Shown here one piece after another: positions 52,259 to 60,631 of a stretch of DNA of 64,000 nt (positions are counted from its first letter, which is position 1; the number at the start of each line of letters is the position of its first letter). The stretch comes from Pedobacter glucosidilyticus (GTDB lineage Bacteria > Bacteroidota > Bacteroidia > Sphingobacteriales > Sphingobacteriaceae). The notes beneath the pieces were generated by a model. It ran no database searches. It was not told where the DNA came from and saw only the letters and a list, made by a program, of their open reading frames with translations. The position numbers were made by a program, and so were the translations under genes. The stretch lies in contig NZ_DLHN01000022.1 of assembly GCF_002483235.1 (NCBI RefSeq), forward strand, positions 124,001-188,000, given 5' to 3'.

Positions 52259-52494
52259 GTTTTTTAGCTAATGATGTTTGGCAATCACGCTGAGGGTCTT
52301 TGGATTTCAGAATCTGATTTGTAAAATCACGCTATCATCATTAGGGGTTCAATTTTAATTATTTCTGCAAATATGAGAGGTTTTACCTATGATTATGAAT
52401 AGCTTAAACCTTATGAGTACAACACAATAACAATTTTTTTACAAGAAGCTAAAAACTTCAATTTTTCATTAATTTCAACCCACTTTATAATAAA
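52259..52494. other. Gap with a possible degenerate repeat remnant
   Basis: No gene. AATCACGCT occurs twice (about 52282 and 52326) around GATTTCAGAATC. This resembles a worn copy of short dispersed repeats of Bacteroidota (GTCATnCTGA...TCTCAGAATC type), but I cannot prove it from one copy. Confidence 0.3.
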
Positions 52495-54324
52495 ATGGTG
52501 AAAAAATTATTTCTTTTAACTGCGCTAACTTTAAATAGTTTGGTTATATGGGCGCAAGAAGCCCCAATTTCCTATACCGTTTCCTTAAATAATGCGGTAC
52601 ATCACGAAGCTCAAATCAGTTTAGTAATACCTAACCCGCCACAAGATAGTTTTATAGTAAAGATGGCAAGGTCTTCTCCAGGTAGGTATGCCACCCACGA
52701 GTTTGGTAAAAATATTTACGATGTTTTGGCCTATCAGGCAGATGGGAAACAGTTGAAAATCAAACAAATGGAAGGCGATGCTTTCCAGATTTCCGGATAT
52801 CAAGGTAGCGTTAAAATCACCTATACTTTATTTGGTAACCGAGTGGATGGTACTTATGCTGGTATAGATCATCGTCATGCACATCTAAATATTCCAGCTT
52901 CTTTCATGTTTGTACCGGCTTTGCAAGAAAGACCAATAGACTTAAAAATTCTATTACCTGATAAGCAATGGCAAGTTTATACACAGTTGCCTGCTGATAG
53001 TGGCATTTATAAAGCTAAAAATCTACAGTATTTTATGGATAGCCCCATAGAAATATCAGCAGCTACAGTAAAAAGTTTTGATGTTTTAAATAAAGATGGT
53101 AGCGTCCAAAAAATTAAAATTGTTTACCATGGTGCTGCCGCCGATTCTACTTTGCAAAATTTAACATCAAAAACTAAAAAAATTGTGAAAGAAGCAGAGG
53201 CCGTTTTTGGCGAGTTCCCACAATTTGATTTTAAAGAGTATACTTTCCTAATTGATGTTTTACCTAGTAATGCCTCAGACGGGATGGAGCACCGCAACTC
53301 AACCGTTATTCCGCAGCAAGCAGCAAATCTAGAGAGTAGCCTTAATGATGTTCTAAGCACCATCTCACACGAGTTTTTCCATGCTTGGAATGTAGAACGT
53401 ATCAGACCTAAAACTTTAGAACCTTTTAATTTCGAAAAAGCCAATATGAGCGATGAGTTATGGTTTGCAGAAGGCTTTACACAATATTATGGCGAATTAT
53501 TACAGGCAAGAGCCGGAGTTACGAGTATTGATGAATTTATGGCAACACAAGGCTATTTCTTAAACAACGTACTCAACTCGCCAGGGGCAAACCGCTATTC
53601 GCCCATAGAAATAAGCAGAAGAGCTGTTTTTGTAGATGCTGGAGTGGCTATAGACCCAACCAATAATCACAACATCTATAGCTCTTATTATCTGTACGGA
53701 AACATCATCGCTTTAGCCTTAGATTTAACCTTACAAAGCCAATTTAACCTTTCTTTAGATGACTATATGAAACTGCTTTGGCAAAAGCATGGCAAAACAG
53801 AAATCCCCTATACGGTTGCAGATTTACAACAAACTTTAGCAGCACTTACCAGTGATGATTTTGCTAAAACTTTCTTTACCAACTATATCTATGGCATACA
53901 AAAACCCAATTATAGAAGTTTATTGGCTAAAGCCGGATATGACTTAAATCGTACCAAGCCATTTTCTGCTTATGTAGGGAATCTAAGATTCAACCCAGAA
54001 AACGGGAAACTAAAATTGCTTTCGCCAGCTTTATTTAACACTCCTATTTATGATGCAGGTTTAGAAGCTGGCGATTATATTTTAAATGCCGATAGTACAA
54101 ACTTTTCTAAAGTAGAAGACTTTGAAGCTTTTTTGGCTACCAAAAAACCTGGCGAGCAAATCTCTATCACTTACGAGAGAGATGGAAAAGTTAAAAATAC
54201 TTTACTTACCTTAACTTATAATCCCGCTTTAGGCTTAAACACTTACGAAAAGCTGGGTATGGAAATAACTTCAGAGATTCTTGCTTTTAGAGAGAAATGG
54301 CTTAAATCAAAATCAACAGAATAA
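52495..54324 (+). CDS. M61-family glycyl aminopeptidase-like protease
   Basis: A 609-residue exported protein with a signal peptide (1-20, ending WAQE). The zinc motif is HEFFH in SHEFFHAWNVERIRPKTL near residue 292, followed by the catalytic region LWFAEGFTQYYGELLQ. A C-terminal PDZ domain (about 495-585) is typical of the family. It acts in the periplasm or at the surface. The stop overlaps the next start (ATGA-like, 54324). Confidence 0.92.
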   Translation: MVKKLFLLTALTLNSLVIWAQEAPISYTVSLNNAVHHEAQISLVIPNPPQDSFIVKMARSSPGRYATHEFGKNIYDVLAYQADGKQLKIKQMEGDAFQISGYQGSVKITYTLFGNRVDGTYAGIDHRHAHLNIPASFMFVPALQERPIDLKILLPDKQWQVYTQLPADSGIYKAKNLQYFMDSPIEISAATVKSFDVLNKDGSVQKIKIVYHGAAADSTLQNLTSKTKKIVKEAEAVFGEFPQFDFKEYTFLIDVLPSNASDGMEHRNSTVIPQQAANLESSLNDVLSTISHEFFHAWNVERIRPKTLEPFNFEKANMSDELWFAEGFTQYYGELLQARAGVTSIDEFMATQGYFLNNVLNSPGANRYSPIEISRRAVFVDAGVAIDPTNNHNIYSSYYLYGNIIALALDLTLQSQFNLSLDDYMKLLWQKHGKTEIPYTVADLQQTLAALTSDDFAKTFFTNYIYGIQKPNYRSLLAKAGYDLNRTKPFSAYVGNLRFNPENGKLKLLSPALFNTPIYDAGLEAGDYILNADSTNFSKVEDFEAFLATKKPGEQISITYERDGKVKNTLLTLTYNPALGLNTYEKLGMEITSEILAFREKWLKSKSTE

Positions 54325-55271
54325 TGATAAAAAATATTATTTATACAGTTTCTTTAGGGATTACCTTCTCAGCTTGCCAAGCACAGCCTCTACCCCATAT
54401 TAAATTAAATGTAAAAGATGTAGAGGCACATATTAAAACGCTTTCCTCGGATGAAATGCGTGGCAGAAACGCATTGGTAAAAGAAGACATTGCCAAAGCA
54501 GCAAATTACATCGCTTATCAATTTGAGCAGGCAGGCTTACAACCCTTTAATGGCTTAAACTACTATTTTCAAAATTTCAAATATCAAAAACTAGATTTAT
54601 ACAATGTTGTAGGTGTGTTGCCGGGTAAATCTTTAAAAGATGAATATGTTATTTTTTCTGCCCATTATGATCATATTGGTCTTATAAAACCTGTGGGTAA
54701 AGATTCTATCGCTAACGGAGCAGATGATGATGCTTCTGGCGTAGCAGCAGTTTTAGAACTGGCTAAATATTTTGCACAAAAAAAGGATAACGAAAGAACC
54801 TTGATTTTTGTAGCTTTTACAGCAGAAGAAATAGGTGGATACGGCTCTCAGTTTTTCTCCAAGCAATTAAATCCCGATAAGGTAAAGGCTATGTTTAACA
54901 TAGAAATGATAGGTAAAGAATCAAAATTTGGCAAGAAAAACGCTTTTATTACAGGTTTTAATTATTCTGATTTTGGGCAAATCTTACAAAAAAATTTAAA
55001 GGGTAGCCAGTTTACTTTTCATCCCGATCCATATCCAGAACAAAACCTATTTTACCGTTCTGATAATGCAACTTTAGCCAGATTAGGTGTGCCAGCACAT
55101 ACCATTTCTACTGTACAAATAGATAAAGATAATTTCTACCATACTGTGGATGATGAAATAGAAACACTGGATATTGAAAACGTCACAGAAACAATTCAGG
55201 CTATCATCCTAAGCGCAACATCAATTATTAAAGGAGACGATACACCAAGCAGAGTATCACTAAAAAGATAA
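54324..55271 (+). CDS. M28-family zinc aminopeptidase
   Basis: A 315-residue exported or lipid-anchored peptidase (N-terminal segment with SACQA). The zinc ligands are visible: His in FSAHYDHIG, Asp in GADDDASG, the Glu pair in TAEEIGGYGS and His in FYHTVDDE. The fourth-ligand position is Glu in NIEMIG, where most relatives have Asp. It overlaps the M61 gene by one base and precedes the S9 gene by 12 bp, forming a three-peptidase operon. Confidence 0.92.
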   Translation: MIKNIIYTVSLGITFSACQAQPLPHIKLNVKDVEAHIKTLSSDEMRGRNALVKEDIAKAANYIAYQFEQAGLQPFNGLNYYFQNFKYQKLDLYNVVGVLPGKSLKDEYVIFSAHYDHIGLIKPVGKDSIANGADDDASGVAAVLELAKYFAQKKDNERTLIFVAFTAEEIGGYGSQFFSKQLNPDKVKAMFNIEMIGKESKFGKKNAFITGFNYSDFGQILQKNLKGSQFTFHPDPYPEQNLFYRSDNATLARLGVPAHTISTVQIDKDNFYHTVDDEIETLDIENVTETIQAIILSATSIIKGDDTPSRVSLKR

Positions 55272-55283
55272 AAACAGATTATC

Positions 55284-57476
55284 ATGAAAAATAATATTCA
55301 GAAAATGGGTAAAATAGTTTTAGCTGTTTTATTATTCGTCAGTTTTTTAAATGTAAAAGCACAATTTGGGCCTGGTACACAGTGGTCGCAAGATGGTTTT
55401 ACTTATTATGAAATTAATGATAAAGGTATCGTAGAAATAGATATCAGAAATCCCAAAAACGAAACCATTATTTTAAATCAAGCGGCTCTAACTCCGCCTA
55501 ATGGCAAACCTTTAGATGTTAAAAGGTTTAGTTTAAGTGATGATAAAAAGAAGTTATTGCTGCACACTAACACGGTAAAAGTATGGCGTTATGATACCCG
55601 TGGAGATTATTGGGTGTATGATACCCAAAGCAAAAAACTACAGCAGTTAGGTAAAGACAAGCCTACCTCATCTTTAATGTTCGCCAAATTCTCTCCTGAT
55701 GGTACTCGTGTAGCTTATGTTAGTAAAAATAATATTTATGTGGAGGAATTAGCTAGCGGAAGAAACAAAGCTTTAACTACTGATGGTGCTAACAAACTCA
55801 TTAACGGTACTTTTGATTGGGTTTACGAAGAAGAATTTGGTTGTAGAGACGGTTTTAGATGGTCTCCTAACGGGCAATCTATAGCTTACTGGCAATTAGA
55901 TGCTCGTAAAACTAAAGACTATCTCATGATTAACAATACTGATTCTTTGTATCCATTTACCATTCCGGTAGAATATCCGGTAGTGGGAGAAGACCCAAGC
56001 AGATGCCGAATTGGTGTAGTATCATCTGGTGGTGGACCAACAAAATGGATGGCTGTACCTGGCGATGCTGTACAACATTATATCCCACGTATGGAATGGG
56101 CTAATAATAACAATCAGCTTATTATCCAACAATTAAATCGTAGGCAAAACATCAGTAAAGTAATGCTTTGTAATGCTATAGATGGTAAAGTAAAAACCAT
56201 TTACGAAGAAAAGGAAACGGCTTGGATAGACATAAAATCTAGGTGGAATGATGATGACCCTACAGGTTGGGATTGGATAAAAGAAGGTAAAGAATACATT
56301 TGGGTGAGCGAGAAAGACGGCTGGCGTCATATCTACAGTATTGATTTAGATGGTAAAGAAAAAATAATTACAAAAGGAGATTATGACATCATCAATATCA
56401 GTTTAATTGATGAAAAAAACGGACTCATTTACTTTACAGCATCACCAGATAATGCTACAGAAACTTATTTATATCGCGTTAAAATTGATGGTAGTGCAAA
56501 AGCTGTAAGGGTTAGTCCGGCAAACCAAGCAGGTACACATGATTATGATATATCGCCTAACGGAAAAGTAGCTTTGCATAGTTTTTCTAGTACGGCAAAC
56601 TATCCTGTCTCGCAAGTGGTGAGTTTACCAGAGCATAAAGTGCTATCAGAAAAGGAAATCCCGGCAAGGTTTAAATCTATGAAATTGCCACAGGTAGAGT
56701 TTTTTAAAGTAAAAACAGAAGATGGTATAGAAATGGATGGCTGGATGGTAAAACCAACTAATTTTGATGCTTCAAAGAAATATCCAGTTGTATTTTATGT
56801 TTACGGCGAGCCAGCATCGCAAACCGTGGTAAACAGGTTTGGAATAGGTTTTAACAGATTATATGCCGGTAATATGGCTAATGATGGTTATATCTACATG
56901 TCTGTAGAAGGTCGTGGCGCACCAGCTCCAAAAGGCAGAGAATGGAGAAAATCTATTTATAGAAATATTGGTATTTTAAACATCAGAGACCAAGCTATGG
57001 CGTCTAAAGAGATTTTAAAATGGCCTTATGTAGATAAAGACCGTATAGCGGTTTGGGGTTGGAGTGGTGGCGGCTCTTCTACCTTAAATCTTTTATTCCA
57101 ATATCCTGAAATTTATAAAACAGGTATTTCTATAGCTGCGGTAGATAATCAGCTTAATTATGATAATATTTATCAAGAGCGCTACATGGGCTTATTGCCA
57201 GAAGATAAAGAGTTTTTTGTAAAAGGCTCGCCATTGGCACATGCTAGCAAGCTACAAGGGAATTTATTGTTGATACATGGTACCGGAGATGATAATGTGC
57301 ATTATAACAACGCAGAACAGATGATTAACGAGTTAATCAAACACAATAAAACCTTCCAGATGATGAGCTATCCTAACAGAAGTCATAGTATTTCTGAAGG
57401 CGAGGGAACAACAAAACACTTAGCAAGTACTTTTACTAAATTCTTGAAAGAATATTGCCCTCCGGGAGGAAAGTAA
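55284..57476 (+). CDS. S9-family dipeptidyl peptidase IV-like protease
   Basis: A 730-residue exported peptidase (signal peptide to about residue 27, KAQ). A beta-propeller domain (about 45-470) is followed by an alpha/beta hydrolase domain. The catalytic Ser is in GWSGGGSS, the Asp in GTGDDNVH and the His in PNRSHSI. The FDWVYEEEFGCRDG motif fits the DPP-IV/prolyl group (double Glu). It should release N-terminal X-Pro dipeptides. It is the last gene of the M61-M28-S9 set and ends in a terminator. Confidence 0.95.
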   Translation: MKNNIQKMGKIVLAVLLFVSFLNVKAQFGPGTQWSQDGFTYYEINDKGIVEIDIRNPKNETIILNQAALTPPNGKPLDVKRFSLSDDKKKLLLHTNTVKVWRYDTRGDYWVYDTQSKKLQQLGKDKPTSSLMFAKFSPDGTRVAYVSKNNIYVEELASGRNKALTTDGANKLINGTFDWVYEEEFGCRDGFRWSPNGQSIAYWQLDARKTKDYLMINNTDSLYPFTIPVEYPVVGEDPSRCRIGVVSSGGGPTKWMAVPGDAVQHYIPRMEWANNNNQLIIQQLNRRQNISKVMLCNAIDGKVKTIYEEKETAWIDIKSRWNDDDPTGWDWIKEGKEYIWVSEKDGWRHIYSIDLDGKEKIITKGDYDIINISLIDEKNGLIYFTASPDNATETYLYRVKIDGSAKAVRVSPANQAGTHDYDISPNGKVALHSFSSTANYPVSQVVSLPEHKVLSEKEIPARFKSMKLPQVEFFKVKTEDGIEMDGWMVKPTNFDASKKYPVVFYVYGEPASQTVVNRFGIGFNRLYAGNMANDGYIYMSVEGRGAPAPKGREWRKSIYRNIGILNIRDQAMASKEILKWPYVDKDRIAVWGWSGGGSSTLNLLFQYPEIYKTGISIAAVDNQLNYDNIYQERYMGLLPEDKEFFVKGSPLAHASKLQGNLLLIHGTGDDNVHYNNAEQMINELIKHNKTFQMMSYPNRSHSISEGEGTTKHLASTFTKFLKEYCPPGGK

Positions 57477-57494
57477 TAAGTTTTATCTCAAACA

Positions 57495-57527
57495 AAAAGC
57501 CCTTAAAAAATGTCTTTAAGGGCTTTT
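57495..57527. terminator. Bidirectional terminator between the peptidase operon and ssb
   Basis: AAAAGCCCTTAAA, short loop, TTTAAGGGCTTTT. Confidence 0.85.
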
Positions 57528-57547
57528 GTATGTTTTATGAAAAAGGT

Positions 57548-57988
57548 TTAGAAAGGCAAATCATCATCCACAGGATCTAAACTAAAATTAGATGCTGAGG
57601 CAGGGTTTTCAGTCTTATCTGCCTGAGCTGTTGTTCCGTTAGTACCGTTTTCAAAATCACTTTTTCTACCAAGCATTGTAAAATTTTCTGCTACAACTTC
57701 TGTGGTGTATTTTTTATGTCCTTCTTTGTCTTCAAAAGACCGAGTTCTAAGCTTACCTTCAATATAAACCAGTTTACCTTTTTGTAGGTATTTAGATGCA
57801 ACATCGGCCAAGCCTCGCCACATTACTATGTTATGCCATTCGGTTTGTTCTATTCTTTTACCGTCTTTATTATAAGTTTCTGATGTAGCCAAAGGGAAAC
57901 TAGCCACTGTAACATTTCCCTCTAAGTGCCTAACTTCTGGGTCTTTCCCTAAGTGGCCAACTAAAATAACCTTGTTGATACCTGACAT
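57548..57988 (-). CDS. ssb: Single-stranded DNA-binding protein
   Basis: A 146-residue SSB. The OB fold spans 1-110 (GINKVILVGHLGKDPEVR, WHNIVMWRGLADVA). The acidic C-terminal tip DDDLPF, which recruits repair partners, is intact after a flexible linker. It is 19 bp downstream of mutY on the same strand, an order common in Bacteroidota. Confidence 0.96.
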   Translation of the reverse strand: MSGINKVILVGHLGKDPEVRHLEGNVTVASFPLATSETYNKDGKRIEQTEWHNIVMWRGLADVASKYLQKGKLVYIEGKLRTRSFEDKEGHKKYTTEVVAENFTMLGRKSDFENGTNGTTAQADKTENPASASNFSLDPVDDDLPF

Positions 57989-58007
57989 AAATCTTAATTA
58001 ATTTTCT

Positions 58008-59063
58008 TCAATTTAAGTATTTTTTTAAAAAAGCAAAAATTAATTTAGGTTGTGCGTGTTGATCTAAGTCGTTTAAATTCAGCCATAACCATCCCTTCTC
58101 TTTTACAATTTCATCATTAACACTATCTATTTCAATAAATGTGCTAAATATTCTTTGATGTGTTAAAATATGCTTTACCGGGAAAGAAACAGCTTCTATT
58201 TTTGCGTCTTTAGGAAACCATGATTGATAATCTGGGTGTAATTTTAGCTCGGCAAGTGTAGGTTCTTGGTTAAACTCTATCATCGGAAAATCATGTAAAC
58301 CAGCCCATATATCACTGTTATCTCTTCTTTTAAACAGGATGTGATTTCCGCTCCTTACCACAAAATAAGCAAAGAAACGCTGCTTAATTTTTAAGGTTTT
58401 AAGCTTTACAGGCAATTCATTAACTTTTTTGTTTTGATAAGCATAGCAAGAAGTGATAAAAGGGCAAATGCTACAATTAGGATTTTTAGGCTTACATTGT
58501 AGAGCACCAAACTCTATCATAGCTTGGTTATGTTCTCCAGCTAAATATGGGTTTAATAGCTCATTTGCTAACTCCTGAAACTCTTTATTTCCTTTTGGGG
58601 TATTGATAGGTGTCTCTACCCCAAAGTGTCTCGAAATCAGTCTATATACATTTCCGTCCACTACTGCCCGGGCTTCGTTTGCAGAAAATGATGATATGGC
58701 AGCAGCCGTATAAGCTCCTATACCTGTTAGTTTAATCAAAGAATTATAATCAGACGGGAATACACCATCATGCTCTTCCATAACTTTTATAGCAGTTTTA
58801 AGCATATTTCTTCCTCTAGAGTAATATCCTAAACCTTGCCACAACCGTAAAACTTCATCTTCAGAAGCCTCGGCAAACTCTTTAACCGTAGGGAAACGTT
58901 CCGCAAACCTAAAATAATAAGGCATTCCTTGCTCAACCCGTGTTTGTTGTAGTATAATTTCAGAAAGCCAAATCAAGTAAGCATCACGGGTATCTCTCCA
59001 AGGTAAGTTTCTCTTATTTACGTTATACCAACCAATTAAAGTGTCTGAAAATTTCATGCACAA
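58008..59063 (-). CDS. mutY: Adenine DNA glycosylase
   Basis: A 351-residue MutY that removes A opposite 8-oxoG. The catalytic Glu is in QQTRVE, the helix-hairpin-helix is LTGIGAYTAAA with Asp in VVDGNVYR. The iron-sulfur ligands are C-x6-C-x2-C-x5-C (CKPKNPNCSICPFITSC). A C-terminal NUDIX-like 8-oxoG-recognition domain follows (about 225-345). The start may be ATG 59063 or 59057. Confidence 0.95.
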   Translation of the reverse strand: MCMKFSDTLIGWYNVNKRNLPWRDTRDAYLIWLSEIILQQTRVEQGMPYYFRFAERFPTVKEFAEASEDEVLRLWQGLGYYSRGRNMLKTAIKVMEEHDGVFPSDYNSLIKLTGIGAYTAAAISSFSANEARAVVDGNVYRLISRHFGVETPINTPKGNKEFQELANELLNPYLAGEHNQAMIEFGALQCKPKNPNCSICPFITSCYAYQNKKVNELPVKLKTLKIKQRFFAYFVVRSGNHILFKRRDNSDIWAGLHDFPMIEFNQEPTLAELKLHPDYQSWFPKDAKIEAVSFPVKHILTHQRIFSTFIEIDSVNDEIVKEKGWLWLNLNDLDQHAQPKLIFAFLKKYLN

Positions 59064-59171
59064 AATTACGTTTAATGCTTTAAAAACGTTAAAAAATAGC
59101 TTATAGGTTGGATAATAGCTTGTTGATTCAAAATTTTACGTAATTATTTTCCTTTATTCAACTAAAAGCAA

Positions 59172-59179
59172 TACTTTTG
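59172..59179 (+). promoter_or_regulatory. -7 box of the HU gene (TACTTTTG)
   Basis: Exact TAnnTTTG, 52 bp before the HU ATG. Confidence 0.55.
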
Positions 59180-59231
59180 CAACCCCAAATATTGGGTAGA
59201 ATTAATTAAATATAAAAAAGAACATATAGAC

Positions 59232-59531
59232 ATGACAAAGGCAGAGATTATTGCTGAAATTGCAAATAAGACAGGAATTGAGAAAGTTGATGTGCAAGAA
59301 ACCGTAGAGGCATTCTTTAAAGTAGTTAAGAACTCGATGGTAAGCGGAGAAAATGTTTATGTTAGAGGTTTTGGAAGTTTTGTTGTAAAAAAGAGAGCAG
59401 AAAAAACAGCTAGAAATATTTCTAAAAATACAGCAATAATTATCCCTGAGCACTTTGTGCCAAGTTTTAAACCTGCAAAAGTATTTGTAGACAAAGTAAA
59501 ATCAGGTAACAAAGCATCAGTTAAAGCTTAA
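59232..59531 (+). CDS. hup: HU-family DNA-binding protein
   Basis: A 99-residue histone-like protein. The N-terminal helices (MTKAEIIAEIANKTG) and the DNA-binding arm region (VYVRGFGSFVVKKRAEKTARN) are typical. A basic tail of about 8 residues follows the HU fold. It bends and packs DNA. It starts the group HU-TPR-bS22-like-rng, with 5 bp to the TPR gene. Confidence 0.94.
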   Translation: MTKAEIIAEIANKTGIEKVDVQETVEAFFKVVKNSMVSGENVYVRGFGSFVVKKRAEKTARNISKNTAIIIPEHFVPSFKPAKVFVDKVKSGNKASVKA

Positions 59532-59536
59532 AAATT

Positions 59537-60388
59537 ATGAAGACTAAACAATATATAGCGATAGGAAGTGTAGTGGTGTTGATGGGTATATTGTTGAGTC
59601 TTGATATTAAAGGCTTAGTAAAACAAGAGGATGCTTCTGAAGTTCAGGAAGGAAGCACTGCTACTACAAGTAGCTCCGCAGCTTCTTCGGTTTCGCAAGA
59701 AAGTATCAGTACTGTAGCTAAACAAAACATTAACGCTAGTTTAGCGGCAGAGATAGAAAAGCTTGAAAAAGAGTTAAAAGGTGCTTCTGAAGACGAGGCC
59801 TTAGCATTACAAAAGCAACTGGCTCAAAAATGGGAGGATGTAAACCAGCCTTTACCTGCGGCTTTTGCTTATGAGGCTATCGCCACAAAACAACCAGTTT
59901 TAGAGAACTGGTTAAAAGCTGGAGATAAATTTACTGAAGGTTACCAGAATTATAGTGATACCACTGCAATTCCTGGATTGATAGAAAAAGCAAAAAATGC
60001 ATATTCAAAAGCATTAGAGCTTAATAAAGAAAGTTTAGAAGCTCAAACCGGCTTAGGTGTGGCTTATGTTAGTGAAGGCAAAAGTCCAATGCAAGGAATA
60101 CAAATGTTACTTGCCGTGGTACAAAAAGACCCTAAGAACTTAAGCGCTAATTTAAATCTAGGCCTGTTTTCTATGAAATCTGGGCAGTTTAATAAAGCGG
60201 TAGATCGTTTTAAAACGGTAATAGCCATTGATCCAAAACCAGAAGCTTACTTCTATTTGGCAACCAGTTATGAAAACTTAGGGATGAAAAAAGAAGCTAT
60301 TGCTGCTTACGAAAAAAGTAAAGAGCTTGCTGCTGACCCAGGTTTAACAAACTTTGTTGATAGGAAAGTGAAAGAATTAAGTAATTAA
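59537..60388 (+). CDS. Membrane-anchored TPR protein
   Basis: A 283-residue protein: one N-terminal membrane helix (about 8-25), a Ser/Thr/Ala-rich linker (35-60), then a helical region with TPR repeats from about 150 to 275 (NAYSKALELNKESLEAQ, NLGLFSMKSGQFNKAVDRF and YLATSYENLGMKKEAIAAY). It is a scaffold, presumably periplasmic, with unknown partners. It begins 5 bp after the HU gene, likely in one transcript. Confidence 0.82.
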   Translation: MKTKQYIAIGSVVVLMGILLSLDIKGLVKQEDASEVQEGSTATTSSSAASSVSQESISTVAKQNINASLAAEIEKLEKELKGASEDEALALQKQLAQKWEDVNQPLPAAFAYEAIATKQPVLENWLKAGDKFTEGYQNYSDTTAIPGLIEKAKNAYSKALELNKESLEAQTGLGVAYVSEGKSPMQGIQMLLAVVQKDPKNLSANLNLGLFSMKSGQFNKAVDRFKTVIAIDPKPEAYFYLATSYENLGMKKEAIAAYEKSKELAADPGLTNFVDRKVKELSN

Positions 60389-60410
60389 ATAAACATAAAA
60401 ATTTAAGATT

Positions 60411-60500
60411 ATGCCAAGCGGTAAAAAAAGAAAAAGACATAAAATGGCTACTCATAAACGTAAAAAACGTTTAAGAAAAAACAGACACAAGAAAAAATAA
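60411..60500 (+). CDS. 29-residue basic ribosomal-type protein (AURKAIP1/COX24 domain)
   Basis: A very short frame starting MPSGKKRKRHK and ending RKNRHKKK, over half Lys/Arg. I recognise it as the small Bacteroidota protein annotated as AURKAIP1/COX24-domain, related to mycobacterial bS22 and mitochondrial mS38 of the small ribosomal subunit. It lies 22 bp after the TPR gene and just before a terminator. Confidence 0.82.
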   Translation: MPSGKKRKRHKMATHKRKKRLRKNRHKKK

Positions 60501-60522
60501 TTTCTTGAACGCTTAACACGAT

Positions 60523-60545
60523 GCTCTTTTTTAAAATAAAAGAGC
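60523..60545 (+). terminator. Terminator after the bS22-like gene
   Basis: GCTCTTTT, 7-nt loop, AAAAGAGC followed by TTTGTGTTTT. Confidence 0.75.
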
Positions 60546-60596
60546 TTTGTGTTTTCTGTTTTTTAACACTATTTCCTAAAATTTCCTTTGTAGATT

Positions 60597-60617
60597 AAAG
60601 CTCTATATTTGAGCTTT
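60597..60617 (+). promoter_or_regulatory. rng promoter box inside a palindrome
   Basis: The -7 box TATATTTG (60604-60611) is framed by AAAGCTC (60597-60603) and GAGCTTT (60611-60617), a perfect 7-bp inverted repeat. This could be an operator. Confidence 0.5.
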
Positions 60618-60631
60618 CTAAAAATTAGCTA

